This document shows positions 15,534-24,058 of a stretch of 31,421 nucleotides of DNA, one piece after another (position 1 is the first letter of the stretch; each line of letters starts with the position of its first letter). Under the pieces are notes generated by a model, which was not told the origin of the DNA, did not search any database, and saw only the letters and a program-made list of their open reading frames with translations. The stretch is from a bacterium UBP15_UBA6099 (lineage in GTDB: Bacteria; UBP15; UBA6099): assembly GCA_002435745.1 (NCBI GenBank), contig DIWT01000006.1:1-31421 (forward strand). Direction: 5' to 3'. The position numbers and the translations under genes are program-made.

Positions 15534-16355
15534 TCACATCTTTTTAACGCATCGGAAGAAATGAAATTGCCCTGCGATTTTGAGCAGAGGAAGCTTGCCC
15601 GCGCGTTTTTCAAACTCTCTCCACGCCGTCACAACCGAATCTGCGGCGAAAAGCGAGAACTCCGCGCGCTTTGCGATCTTAAGAAAATAAGGGATATAAG
15701 GGAACAGGTACACCGGGGCGTCGCTTGCTACGGACAGCCCGTTCACTTCCAACAATCTTTTCCATCGCCGAGGAGACATCCGGGTTATGTGCGTGGTGTG
15801 CGTTGACGGCGTAGCGCCTGAGCCTCGCGCCCGCGATGCCGCTCGGTACAACGCGGATACCGCCCCCGTCGCTCCATCTATTGAGTCGAGCGAAAAAAGA
15901 TTCGGGACAGTGATGAAGGCCGACCCACCGGGCGCGAGGACTCTTGCGATTTCCCTCGCGGCCTTCGCCGGGTCGAAAAGATGCTCAAGGACTTCCGAGC
16001 ATGCGACGGCGTCGAAAGAGTTGTCTGTGAAGGGCAGGGCGGCAATGTCCGCCGTCTTGAAATCCACGCCGGGAACCGGGCGCGCAAGAGGCGCGACGTC
16101 TACGCCGGAAACCGAACAGCTAGGCAGTTTTTCCGCGATTACGGACGCTAAAACCCCCGCTCCGCATCCCGCGTCGAGCGCGGTCGAGGGAGCCGTCGCG
16201 CAGATTTCCTCGACTAGGATTTCAACTCTGAGTCTGTTGGCGGGGTCCCGGAGGAACTCTTCTTTAGGGGCCTGCCACGGCATCCCTATCGAGGCGGCGT
16301 AATAATTTTTCAGAAATTCCGGGGAAACCTCGCCGGGGTCGAAGCCTATTGGCAT
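15534..16355 (-). CDS. Class I SAM-dependent methyltransferase, 273 aa
   Basis: SAM-binding motif I ALDAGCGAG is at 59-67, motif II VSGVDVAPL at 82-90, the acidic motif TADIAALPF at 101-109 and post-motif CSEVLEHLFDP at 119-129, followed by LAPGGSAFITVPN. This is the Methyltransf_11/UbiE-like fold. The C-terminal part (about 185-273) has WKRLLEVNGL and a hydrophobic stretch YLFPYIPYFL, as seen in glycan- and lipid-modifying methyltransferases. The open frame extends far upstream, but the ATG at 16355 overlaps the stop of the preceding aminotransferase gene by one base (TGATG). Last gene of the four-gene minus-strand run; a sugar or lipid substrate is inferred from context. Confidence 0.85.
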   Translation of the reverse strand: MPIGFDPGEVSPEFLKNYYAASIGMPWQAPKEEFLRDPANRLRVEILVEEICATAPSTALDAGCGAGVLASVIAEKLPSCSVSGVDVAPLARPVPGVDFKTADIAALPFTDNSFDAVACSEVLEHLFDPAKAAREIARVLAPGGSAFITVPNLFSLDSIDGATGAVSALYRAASRARGSGATPSTHTTHITRMSPRRWKRLLEVNGLSVASDAPVYLFPYIPYFLKIAKRAEFSLFAADSVVTAWREFEKRAGKLPLLKIAGQFHFFRCVKKM

Positions 16356-17545
16356 CAGGAGCCGGCCTTTTCGCCGAGGAACCCTCGCAGCCGCCTCATT
16401 CCCTCGGCGATGTTTTCTATCGAGTTGGCGTAGCAGAACCTTATGAAGCCTTCCCCGCCGGAGCCGAAGTCGACTCCCGGAGTGACCGCCACTCGCGCTT
16501 TTTCCAGTATCTCGAACGCCAGCCTGTAGGAGTCGGGGTCGATGTGTTTCATGTTGACCATAATATAAAAAGCGCCTGTCGGATCCACAGGTATGTCGAA
16601 TCCCATGTCCTTCAGTTCCGAGAGCATGAACCTGCGGCGCTCGTCGTAAGTTTCGACCATGAGCCGGACGTCTTCGGCAGTCTGTTCGAGCGCGGCTATA
16701 GCGCCCCACTGCACGAACGAGTTTGCCGATATGAAAAAGTTCTGCTGAAGCTTCTGCATCACGCGCACGCATTCCTTCGGCCCAATTACGTATCCGACCC
16801 GCCAGCCCGTCATCGCGTACAGCTTTGAAAACCCGTTTATCACAAACGCGTTGTCCGTATATTCCAGAATCGAGCGCGCTTTATCGCCCCCGTACTCAAG
16901 CCCGTGATAGATTTCGTCGGATATCACCGGTATGCCGAGTTCCGCTATGTCTTTCAGCCCGCGCTCGCTGATGATTGTTCCCGCCGGGTTCGACGGCGAG
17001 TTGATCAGGATTCCGCGCGTCCGTTCGTTAATTCGCTCCTTCACAGCCTCGGCCCTGAACTGGAAGCCGTCCCGCTCGTCTGCGGGAACCATAGCGGGAA
17101 CCCCGTCGGCGAACCTGATAAAATTGGGATAACATGCGTAGTGGGGGTCTGTTATAAGAATTTCGGAGCCGGGCCGCACCAGAGTCGAGAAGACGAGGCT
17201 CATCGCCGCAGATGTCCCGGAAGTGACGATTATGCAATCCGGGTTGATATCGACGCCGTAGTTTTTGTCGTAATGCGCGGCGATGGCTTCTCGCAACTCC
17301 ATCAAACCCATGCTGTGGGTGTAGTGGGTTTTTCCGCCGCCGAGAGCGTTCTTCGCCGCTTCGACCACCGCCGCCGGAGTGTCGAAGTCAGGCTCGCCGA
17401 CCTCAAGATGAACCACGTCCGTCCCCGCGCGCTCCATTTCCTGCGCTTTCTCCATTATCTCCATCACGAGGAACGCTTTCACGTTCTTCGCCTTGTCCGG
17501 CATATCGACGCAACAATCGAGCTTTATTTTCTTTGAGTCTTTCAT
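16355..17545 (-). CDS. Pyridoxal-phosphate aminotransferase, class I/II (aspartate aminotransferase fold)
   Basis: 396 aa. The PLP lysine is K241 in NGFSKLYAMTGWRVGY, with N186 in NSPSNPAGT, D210 in ISDEIYHG and the substrate-carboxylate arginine region FIRFCYA near the C-terminus. LEVGEPDFDTP and KTHYTHSMGL are typical of the Ig subfamily of aspartate/alanine-type aminotransferases. The reaction is amino transfer between an amino acid and a 2-oxoacid; the substrate is not readable. I chose the ATG at 17545 because it overlaps the upstream methyltransferase stop as ATGA; the frame runs 22 codons further up. In a peptide-fermenting organism it could deaminate amino acids. Confidence 0.9.
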   Translation of the reverse strand: MKDSKKIKLDCCVDMPDKAKNVKAFLVMEIMEKAQEMERAGTDVVHLEVGEPDFDTPAAVVEAAKNALGGGKTHYTHSMGLMELREAIAAHYDKNYGVDINPDCIIVTSGTSAAMSLVFSTLVRPGSEILITDPHYACYPNFIRFADGVPAMVPADERDGFQFRAEAVKERINERTRGILINSPSNPAGTIISERGLKDIAELGIPVISDEIYHGLEYGGDKARSILEYTDNAFVINGFSKLYAMTGWRVGYVIGPKECVRVMQKLQQNFFISANSFVQWGAIAALEQTAEDVRLMVETYDERRRFMLSELKDMGFDIPVDPTGAFYIMVNMKHIDPDSYRLAFEILEKARVAVTPGVDFGSGGEGFIRFCYANSIENIAEGMRRLRGFLGEKAGS

Positions 17546-18081
17546 TTGATTACCCGCATTTGAATTGTCATATTCCTCGCCGGAAAGATATGGCAGAGGT
17601 ATTTCTCCCATGATCGCGGCATCCTGTTAGCCAGCCATTCGATACCCAGCCTCCGGTATCTGCCGAAAAAATCGAGTCTTTTCGAAACTATCTCGAACCG
17701 GACGTCCGTGTAGAAGCCGATCCGTCCTTCGCCGCCGCAGAAAAATTCGAAAGTGTAGAACCCCAGATGCTGCTTGTGTGTCGGGTCGGTCCACGAATTG
17801 CTCGACGAGTAGTGAGGAGTGACGATCAGAACATCCGCCCCGTTTTTTCCGACCCGGTGTATCTCTTCCATTATTTTGACGACATCCGAGACGTGCTCAA
17901 TGACGTGCTTGAGCAGGACTCTGTCGAAAGAGCCGTCCTCGAAAGGCCACGGAAAACTGTCGATGTCGTGCAGCACGTCCGGGCGCACCGACGCCACGCG
18001 GTCCATCCCGACGGAACCGGGCTCTTTGCTTGTCCCGCAACCGACGTCCAGCGTTTTTATCTCAAGTCCAGCAGCAGACAT
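17542..18081 (-). CDS. Class I SAM-dependent methyltransferase, 179 aa
   Basis: Compact methyltransferase with motif I TLDVGCGTS at 10-18 and LHDIDSFPWPFEDGSFDRVLLKHVIEHV in the middle (acidic loop and post-I motif; about 37-64), then IHRVGKNGADVLIVTPHYSS. The 'LKHVIEHV' and 'TDPTHKQHLGFYTFEFF' stretches resemble methyltransferases in O-antigen and surface-glycan clusters. It starts 28 bp after the DegT-type gene, with AAGG before the ATG, and its end overlaps the next aminotransferase gene by ATGA. Confidence 0.87.
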   Translation of the reverse strand: MSAAGLEIKTLDVGCGTSKEPGSVGMDRVASVRPDVLHDIDSFPWPFEDGSFDRVLLKHVIEHVSDVVKIMEEIHRVGKNGADVLIVTPHYSSSNSWTDPTHKQHLGFYTFEFFCGGEGRIGFYTDVRFEIVSKRLDFFGRYRRLGIEWLANRMPRSWEKYLCHIFPARNMTIQMRVIK

Positions 18082-18109
18082 CCTTGATTCTCCATCCGCC
18101 TGCGCGGCG

Positions 18110-19282
18110 TCACATTTTCAGGCTTTTTCTCACTGCGGCGATAACGTCCTCGACGTCGGAGTCCGTGAGCTTTGCCGAGAGAGGCAGGCTGACCGTCCTT
18201 CTTCCGGCGCTCATGGCCGCAGGGTAGTTCTCCGGTTTCCATCCGTATGTTTTCTGATAGAACGGATGCTCCGGAATGCTCATGTAATGCACGCCGACGC
18301 CGATGTTCTCGGCGGTCATCGCGTTGAGAAAAGCGTCTCGGCTGACGCCCGACTCGTTTTCATTAATAAAGATTGTATAGAGATGATATGCGTGTCTGGT
18401 GTCAGGTTCAGGTTCCGCAGGAATCCCCACAGGCAACGAACTGAAAGCGTCGTTGTACCGGCTCCATATTTCGCGCCTGCGTTCCCAGTATTTCCCGATG
18501 CGTTTCAACTGATGGATGCCGATGGCCGCCTGAATGTCCATCATGTTGTATTTGAAGCCCGCTTCCACGACCTGATAGTGTTTGAATCCTTCGTCGCCGA
18601 AGCGTTTCCACGCGTCCTTGGACATGCCGTGAAGGGCGAGTGTCTTGAGGCACGCGGCGTCCTCCTCGCGGTTTGCGAGAATCATGCCGCCTTCCCCCGT
18701 GACAATGTTCTTGGTCACGTAAAAACTGAAGCAACCGAAATCGCCGAACGTTCCGGCCTCCCGACCTTTGTATCTGGTCTCGATGGCGTGCGCGCAGTCC
18801 TCGATGATTTTCAACCGGTGTTTCTCGCACAGCGCCGTCAGCGCGTCCATGTCGCACGGCCTTCCGGCGAAATGCACAGGCAGGATGGCTCTGGTTTTTT
18901 TTGTTATCAGTTTCTCGACATGGGCGCAGTCGATATTCATCGTCGCCGGGTCGATATCCGCAATGACCGGAACGGCTTTCGAGTGGATAATAGCGTTGAC
19001 GGTGGCGCAGAACGTCATTGCGGTGGTGATTACCTCGTCTCCGGGCTGAAGCCCGGAAGCGAGCATGCTCAGGTGAAGAGCGGCTGTGCATGAGTTGACG
19101 GCGACGGCGTGCCGCGCCCCCTTGTAGCTCTTGAAGTCATCCTCGAAGCGGGCGGTCTTGGGGCCTGTGCCGAGCCAGCCGCTTTTCATGCTGGCCACAA
19201 CTTCCTCGATCTCATCGTCCTCTATCGCGGGAGCTCCGAACATCAGGAACTTTTCTTTTGGTCTAATCGGGTCGTCCTGCAT
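18110..19282 (-). CDS. DegT/DnrJ/EryC1/StrS-family sugar aminotransferase
   Basis: 390 aa PLP enzyme of the nucleotide-sugar aminotransferase family (ArnB/PseC/WecE type). The PLP lysine is K191 in FSFYVTKNIVTGEGGM. EDCAHAIETRYKG (161-173) and SCTAALHLSM (64-73) bind the cofactor, and YNMMDIQAAIG is the active-site dimer loop. The typical reaction moves an amino group from glutamate to a keto sugar nucleotide for surface polysaccharide synthesis. It is the first gene of the minus-strand run; two methyltransferases follow. GAAAGGA precedes the ATG and a promoter lies at 19315-19343. The particular sugar is unknown. Confidence 0.92.
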   Translation of the reverse strand: MQDDPIRPKEKFLMFGAPAIEDDEIEEVVASMKSGWLGTGPKTARFEDDFKSYKGARHAVAVNSCTAALHLSMLASGLQPGDEVITTAMTFCATVNAIIHSKAVPVIADIDPATMNIDCAHVEKLITKKTRAILPVHFAGRPCDMDALTALCEKHRLKIIEDCAHAIETRYKGREAGTFGDFGCFSFYVTKNIVTGEGGMILANREEDAACLKTLALHGMSKDAWKRFGDEGFKHYQVVEAGFKYNMMDIQAAIGIHQLKRIGKYWERRREIWSRYNDAFSSLPVGIPAEPEPDTRHAYHLYTIFINENESGVSRDAFLNAMTAENIGVGVHYMSIPEHPFYQKTYGWKPENYPAAMSAGRRTVSLPLSAKLTDSDVEDVIAAVRKSLKM

Positions 19283-19314
19283 CGCGCTCGTCCTTTCATC
19301 CGTTTTACGGCGGA

Positions 19315-19343
19315 ATTATAATTCAAATAAAGTCGCATCTCCA
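19315..19343 (-). promoter_or_regulatory. Putative promoter of the DegT/methyltransferase run
   Basis: On the minus strand TGGAGA (19338-19343) and a perfect TATAAT (19315-19320) are 17 bp apart, 32 bp before the ATG at 19282. Confidence 0.5.
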
Positions 19344-19399
19344 CAACGCGGCGAAAACGGGAGCCCCGGCGGGGCGGCGCGTTTTCCGCCGCTCCCTCT

Positions 19400-19429
19400 T
19401 TTACATCTTGCCCGGGGTTGTGTTAAAAT
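19400..19429 (+). promoter_or_regulatory. Strong-looking promoter adjoining the start codon at 19437
   Basis: TTTACA (19400-19405) and TAAAAT (19424-19429) with an 18-bp spacer, each 5 of 6 to consensus. The expected transcription start (about 19435-19437) coincides with the ATG at 19437, which has no Shine-Dalgarno, hinting at a leaderless message. Confidence 0.5.
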
Positions 19430-19436
19430 GTCGGCG

Positions 19437-20369
19437 ATGAACTGCGAAACGAAAAAAATCTTTGCGGCGATGGTTGTGGCGGCGGCGCTGGCTTGTTTCG
19501 CCTCGCGCGCCTTCTCCCAGTCCGACCCCCGATCCCTCGGATACGTGAAACCGGAACTCAGGGACGCTTTAAGGATAACTCCGCAAATGCTCGCCCCTGT
19601 CAGGCTGAATCCGCAGGAGCAGTATTTTACTGTGTCAGTCACAGATCCGAGATCGGGAACTTTCAGATTCGGTTATATCATCCATAAGTTCGAGACGGAC
19701 CCGGCAGGCAATCAGGTCGTCACCGTTATCAGCCATTTGGAACATAACTATCATGACGTGAATCTTCAAAAAACCGAAACTCTGATCTCTGAAACTTTTC
19801 ACCACTCGACCGGAAGAGTGATGAGAACACACATTGAGAGCAACGCCAAATTCCTTACGCAGTTCTGGGCGCTGTACTCAAGCGCGGCGAAATCATACGC
19901 GCCGCCGTCATCCGTAAGAATAAACAAAACCGCCTATTACGATTGGACCAATAGAGTGATTTCGATGAAGTACGAGGATGCTCCGGCTGTGGCTCCGAGG
20001 ACATTCCCTATGAGCGGCGAACCTCTGGGACTTCTCGCTGAGATAGCATTTCTTCTAAAAGGCAAATGGACGGAGCAGGACAGGATATATTATCTCCCTA
20101 GATTTAACATTCAGACGGAGAAAAACGAAGACCTATACTTGAAGTTTTCCGGAACGAGAGAAGGCGGCCAGTTGAAGTACGACATGGTCTGGCACGGCTT
20201 CGGGGATGCCGCTGAAATCAACTCTTACTGGGTTGTTCCGCCGGGATCGTCCGCGTTCAACGGGCACTTCAGCAAAATTCTGGTTAATCCTCAGGTTTTC
20301 GAGTACACGACTATCGTCCCGGTCACCAAGGAAGAAGCTTTGAAACCGATTCCTCCATGGGCGAACTGA
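19437..20369 (+). CDS. Secreted protein of unknown function, 310 aa
   Basis: I do not recognise the family. A signal peptide is clear: MNCETKK, a hydrophobic core IFAAMVVAAALACFA and a likely cleavage site near SRAFSQ (about residue 28). The mature part is rich in beta-type alternation (VSVTDPRSGTFRFGYIIHKF, VVTVISHLEHNY, DLYLKFSGTREGGQLKYDMVW), which suggests a beta-sandwich or barrel-like periplasmic domain. The overall layout recalls DUF3108-type periplasmic proteins, but I cannot confirm that. An ATG at 19428 in frame is an alternative start. Its stop is one base before the start of the GT-C gene (TGA-G-ATG), so the two are coupled. The frame open upstream to 19131 is not coding. Confidence 0.7.
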   Translation: MNCETKKIFAAMVVAAALACFASRAFSQSDPRSLGYVKPELRDALRITPQMLAPVRLNPQEQYFTVSVTDPRSGTFRFGYIIHKFETDPAGNQVVTVISHLEHNYHDVNLQKTETLISETFHHSTGRVMRTHIESNAKFLTQFWALYSSAAKSYAPPSSVRINKTAYYDWTNRVISMKYEDAPAVAPRTFPMSGEPLGLLAEIAFLLKGKWTEQDRIYYLPRFNIQTEKNEDLYLKFSGTREGGQLKYDMVWHGFGDAAEINSYWVVPPGSSAFNGHFSKILVNPQVFEYTTIVPVTKEEALKPIPPWAN

Positions 20370-20370
20370 G

Positions 20371-21954
20371 ATGAGTGCGCCGGCGTTCGGCAACAGCGAA
20401 AGAAACGGCCGGGCCGCATTTTTTTATCTTCTGCTCTTCGGCGTTTTCGTCCGAGCGTGGCGGCTCGGCGATAAACCTTTGTCTTGCGACGAAGGGTTCA
20501 TCTATTTTGTTTCCAAGTTCGACGCTCCGCGTAAAATCATAGAGCATTACAGACTTGAACAACATACGCCTTTTCCCAATCTTGTTTCTCACTATTGGAT
20601 GAAAATTTTCGGCGATTCCGCTGTGGCGCTTCACGCGGAACCGCTGACGTGGTCTCTGATTTCCATGATCGTTTTCGCTTGGGCGGCATGGACGTGTCTG
20701 CCGCGCAGAGCGGCGGTTGGAGCCGTCGCGGCGTTCGCATTTAGCCCGTTTCTTGCCGAGTTCGCGCAGACTTTAAGGTATCCCGCGCTCGCATTATTGT
20801 TTACCACCGTGTGGATATTGTCTCTTTTCAAGCTGAGCAAGGGCGGCGGGCGTTGGTGGCTGCTCCCATGTTGCGCGGGCGCGACTCTCGCGGTGTTCGC
20901 TCACCTGTTTAATCTTTTCGCTGTGTTCTGCGCCGGTTGCTTCGTTGTCGCCACGCGCAAAAAATGGGGCAAAAACGCTATCGGCGTCGCTGTCTGCCAT
21001 CTGATTCCAGCCGTCGCGATTGCTCCGAAAATCCTCTCTATGAGAGAGACCGGCGTGACGGCTCTCGCCGGAGCCGCGCCTTTCGGAGAAGCTCTGGCGC
21101 ATCTTTTAACAGCGCCCGTAGGCGGACTGGCCGGAGTGCTTTTTGATCTATGCGCCGGGCGCGCGGTGGACGAAAAAACACTTCCGCTCGCTGCGGTCGT
21201 TGTAGCGCTTCTGTCGTTCTTAGCGGTGATAGCCGCGGCTCTGACCGGCTCTCATAACAGGTTTGAGGCGGCGATGTGCGCGTGTATTCTAGGCGGCGCA
21301 GCCCTCTTGGGCTGGCTGGCCATGTTGTTCCGTTCCGTCGATTACACCAGTCAATACTATGTTCCTCTTGTTCCCCTGTTCTGTATTTTGCTCGGAATAG
21401 GCGCGGACAAGATAGGCAAGCGCGCGCTTTTCGCCGCGACGGCTCTGCTGATTCTTTTTTCTCTGTTTTCATTTTCCAGCTTGTATGTTTACTGGTCTCG
21501 AATTGACAGACCTCACAACCTGAAAACGGCTACGGAATATATTGAAGCGAATGCGAAGCCCGGAGACTTTATGGTTATGTCTCCTCCTTACGGATATTTC
21601 ATTTATTACTATTGGAATGAAACAATCCCCGCGAGCAGATTCACTCCTGATTACGACCTTTGGAGCGCCCCGCAAAATAATTATTTCAAGTTGAACGCGG
21701 ACCGGATTCAACTTTCCGAGGCGGACATTGATCGATGGCATCGCAAAATTGCTTCGGGTCATAAAAGGGTATGGGTGTTCTGGATTCTCGGTCACATCAA
21801 TACTGAGGATAAACAAGCCGCAGCGCGCGGTTGGCTGGAAAAGAACTATCGACGTGTTTACGAATTTCCGGTCCGAAATAATCCGTATGACACCGGGCAT
21901 ATCGGAGTGTTGTCATTGTATGAAATACAGACCATATCAGAAGATAATCTATAA
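20371..21954 (+). CDS. GT-C family (GT39/ArnT-like) glycosyltransferase
   Basis: 527-aa integral membrane protein with about ten hydrophobic helices. The first periplasmic loop has the catalytic acidic pair in LSCDEGF (D40, E41) and then HTPFPNLVSHYW, the 'H-x-P-x3-L-x-H/HYWMKIF' pattern of PMT/ArnT-type enzymes, plus FAQTLRYPALALLF, where E/Q-x-R-Y-P is conserved. The C-terminal domain (about 380-527) is soluble and probably periplasmic. The enzyme uses a polyprenyl-phosphate sugar donor; its acceptor is unknown. It directly follows the secreted-protein gene, which might be an acceptor or partner (inference). A second such enzyme is at 12303-13853. Confidence 0.85.
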   Translation: MSAPAFGNSERNGRAAFFYLLLFGVFVRAWRLGDKPLSCDEGFIYFVSKFDAPRKIIEHYRLEQHTPFPNLVSHYWMKIFGDSAVALHAEPLTWSLISMIVFAWAAWTCLPRRAAVGAVAAFAFSPFLAEFAQTLRYPALALLFTTVWILSLFKLSKGGGRWWLLPCCAGATLAVFAHLFNLFAVFCAGCFVVATRKKWGKNAIGVAVCHLIPAVAIAPKILSMRETGVTALAGAAPFGEALAHLLTAPVGGLAGVLFDLCAGRAVDEKTLPLAAVVVALLSFLAVIAAALTGSHNRFEAAMCACILGGAALLGWLAMLFRSVDYTSQYYVPLVPLFCILLGIGADKIGKRALFAATALLILFSLFSFSSLYVYWSRIDRPHNLKTATEYIEANAKPGDFMVMSPPYGYFIYYYWNETIPASRFTPDYDLWSAPQNNYFKLNADRIQLSEADIDRWHRKIASGHKRVWVFWILGHINTEDKQAAARGWLEKNYRRVYEFPVRNNPYDTGHIGVLSLYEIQTISEDNL

Positions 21955-21970
21955 TTATTCTATCTTCTGA
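21937..21970. repeat. 10-bp perfect inverted repeat around the GT-C stop codon
   Basis: TCAGAAGATA (21937-21946) and TATCTTCTGA (21961-21970) are perfect complements with a 14-nt loop that contains the TAA stop of the glycosyltransferase gene. No T-tract follows, so it is not a standard terminator. A transcript-end stabiliser or an operator near the next gene's promoter is possible. Confidence 0.7.
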
Positions 21971-21996
21971 CAGAATATCGAAAACTAACTGATACT
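21967..21996 (+). promoter_or_regulatory. Possible promoter of the propeller/toroid gene
   Basis: CTGACA (21967-21972) and GATACT (21991-21996) with an 18-bp spacer, 27 bp before the ATG at 22024. The -35 overlaps the inverted repeat at 21937-21970. Confidence 0.3.
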
Positions 21997-22023
21997 GCGA
22001 AATCAATCGCGGGAGGGACGTTT

Positions 22024-23769
22024 ATGCCGACTTGGAAAAGAGCGTTTTTTTCGATAACACTCTGCGCGATTGTCGTTGCGGCGGGAATCCCGGTTTGCGC
22101 CGCTTCAGGCGTCGTCGGGGATATCGATGTCATTATCGACGCTCCGTATCCGCAATGGGCGAAAGGAGACGCGAGCGGCGACGCGACAGTCGATTCGATT
22201 GGTTGCAAGAAAGAAGCCGCCGCGCCGGACGGCTCGATTTGGGCCGCTTCTCCCGCCGGGATAATCGTGTCTTCCCCCGACGGCTCCACTAGGACGATAA
22301 CCGGAAAGCAGGGGCTTCCTTACGAAGATATCACATGCGTGGATTTCGGGCCGGATGGCGTTTTCTGGGCGGGAACCGCGCGGGGAGTCGTCCGCTTCGA
22401 CGGCAATGGCTGGAGATATTTCGCCGGGCGCAGATGGCTGCCCGGCGACAACGTGTCGGCTCTTTCGGCCTCGCCAGACGGCCGCTCTGTAATCGTCAAC
22501 ACGGACGGCGGCCTCGGACGGATAGAGCAGCGCGAAATGACCCTCGAACATAAGGCGCTCTTGTTCAGCGATATAATGCAGGCCCGGCATAACCGCGACG
22601 GCTTCATCACCGATTCCCCGCTCCGCATCCCCGGCGACCCAAATTCATTTTTCCTCACCGACGACGACAACGACGGGCAATGGACGGAAATGTATCTTGC
22701 CGCCGAATGTTTCAGATACTCCGCGACCGGCGACCCGGAAGCGCTTGCAAACGCGCGCCGATCCCTTGAAGCGATGCTGCTTCTTCTGACCGTCTCCCCC
22801 GACGAGTTCGGCGGACTGCCCGCGCGCAGCGTTCTGCCCCCGGATCGATGCCCCGGCTCCGACCCTCACAACTGGCATTTTCTTCCCGACAAGTCCCTCT
22901 GCTGGAAAAACGATACCAGCGTGGACGAGGTCGTCGGGCACGCGTTCGGGCTGCCGATATATTTCGACCTTTGCGCCGACGAAAACGAAAAGGCGCGCAT
23001 CGCCTCCGCTTTCGCCCGCATGATGGACCACATTATTGACAACGGCTACCGCATCGTCGGCGTGGACGGAAAAACCACGAGCGACGGCCACTTCGAGCCT
23101 GAATGGGTAAACCGAGGCCCCGGCCCTCTCGGCGATCAGGGTCTGAATTCCGCGGAAATCCTCAACGCCCTTATCTCCGCTCACCACGTCACCGGCGACG
23201 AAAAATATCTCGAGCGCTACAAAAACCTCGTCAAACAGCATAACTACCACCGCAACGTCCGCGAATGGAAATCCATCTGCGACCGCAATCAGATAAACTA
23301 CGACAGCTACGAAATGGGCTACCTCAGCTTCTACAACCTCCTGCGGTATGAGAAAAACGAGAAACTATGGAGCGACTTCTACTTAGAAGGGCTTCGCAGG
23401 TCGCATGTAGAGCTGCTGCCGAACCGCAACCCGGAGCAGATTATCATCTTCGGAGCGTTCGCGCGGAAGGAGTACGGCCTCGACGCGGCGGTCCAGACCC
23501 TCCGCGAGCTTCCTCTTGACCTTGTCAAACATTCCATTTTCAACAGCGTCCGCGCGGACATCAATGTCTCTTCCAAGCCGGACAGGTTTCGCTCGGCGCA
23601 GATGACTTCCGTTCTTCCTTACGAGGAAGCGCGGACGATTAGATGGTCTGAAAACATGCTCGCGCTCGACGCCGACGACGGCGGACGCTCCGAGGCTATG
23701 GCCCAGTTCTTCCTGCTCCCGTACTGGATGGCGCGCCACCACGGAATGATTGTCCCGCAATCGGACTGA
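22024..23769 (+). CDS. Secreted protein with propeller-type repeats and an alpha/alpha-toroid-like domain
   Basis: 581 aa. A signal peptide (about 1-26, ending PVCAAS) precedes about three repeats at 60-170: DGSIWAASPAGIIV, DGVFWAGTARGVVRFDGNGWRYF and a degenerate third, matching the two-component-regulator propeller (reg_prop) pattern 'DG.lWaGT..Gl.rfdg..w..y'. From about 175 to 575 the sequence is helical, with TEMYLAAECFRYSATGDPEALANARRSL, then ALISAHHVTGDEKYLERYKNLV and NSAEILNAL, the pattern of (alpha/alpha)6 toroid glycosidases, lyases and epimerases. A catalytic residue cannot be assigned. Three blades are too few to close a propeller alone. GGGAGGGAC precedes the ATG. Likely acts on surface or external polysaccharide (inference). 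Confidence 0.7.
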   Translation: MPTWKRAFFSITLCAIVVAAGIPVCAASGVVGDIDVIIDAPYPQWAKGDASGDATVDSIGCKKEAAAPDGSIWAASPAGIIVSSPDGSTRTITGKQGLPYEDITCVDFGPDGVFWAGTARGVVRFDGNGWRYFAGRRWLPGDNVSALSASPDGRSVIVNTDGGLGRIEQREMTLEHKALLFSDIMQARHNRDGFITDSPLRIPGDPNSFFLTDDDNDGQWTEMYLAAECFRYSATGDPEALANARRSLEAMLLLLTVSPDEFGGLPARSVLPPDRCPGSDPHNWHFLPDKSLCWKNDTSVDEVVGHAFGLPIYFDLCADENEKARIASAFARMMDHIIDNGYRIVGVDGKTTSDGHFEPEWVNRGPGPLGDQGLNSAEILNALISAHHVTGDEKYLERYKNLVKQHNYHRNVREWKSICDRNQINYDSYEMGYLSFYNLLRYEKNEKLWSDFYLEGLRRSHVELLPNRNPEQIIIFGAFARKEYGLDAAVQTLRELPLDLVKHSIFNSVRADINVSSKPDRFRSAQMTSVLPYEEARTIRWSENMLALDADDGGRSEAMAQFFLLPYWMARHHGMIVPQSD

Positions 23770-23827
23770 GCGCCGCCCATCGAAAAACCATCGTTGATTT
23801 GATTATCGCATAGAGCGGCATTTTGTT

Positions 23828-24058
23828 CCGGATTCGTGGATTGAGCCGACGAGCTTGGGCGATTTTCATAACGGCGAACTGCTTTGTTGCCGCCGCGTTT
23901 TTTTTGTTCAGTAGGGGCGCGGTTTCCGCGCCCAATAACTGTGACAATTTGGGGCTGGGCAACCCCGCCCCTACCTCAAAAATGCGTCTCGCGTTCCGCG
24001 TTTCATCCGCTCTGAACAATCGAGTCCGAATCCTAACGAAGAATTCGATTTTATTCGG
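23828..24058. repeat. 230-bp structured intergenic repeat, copy 1
   Basis: Closely similar over its full length to 26731-26959. Its centre (23911-23974) is a large inverted repeat: GTAGGGGCG at one end matches CGCCCCTAC at the other, and a smaller hairpin of the type GGGCGCGG-TTT-CCGCGCCC lies inside. No open frame in it is convincing. It fills most of the 431-bp gap between two convergent genes and may be a MITE- or REP-like element. The rest of the gap holds nothing I recognise. Confidence 0.85.

Noticed and set aside
17819..19093. A 424-codon plus-strand open frame opposite the DegT gene
   Set aside because: It lies antisense to clear family members whose motifs are intact, and its translation has the composition of a high-GC mirror frame with no recognisable domain or ribosome site.
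19131..19436. A longer N-terminus for the secreted protein
   Set aside because: It overlaps the start of the divergent DegT gene and its promoter, and the signal peptide begins at 19437.
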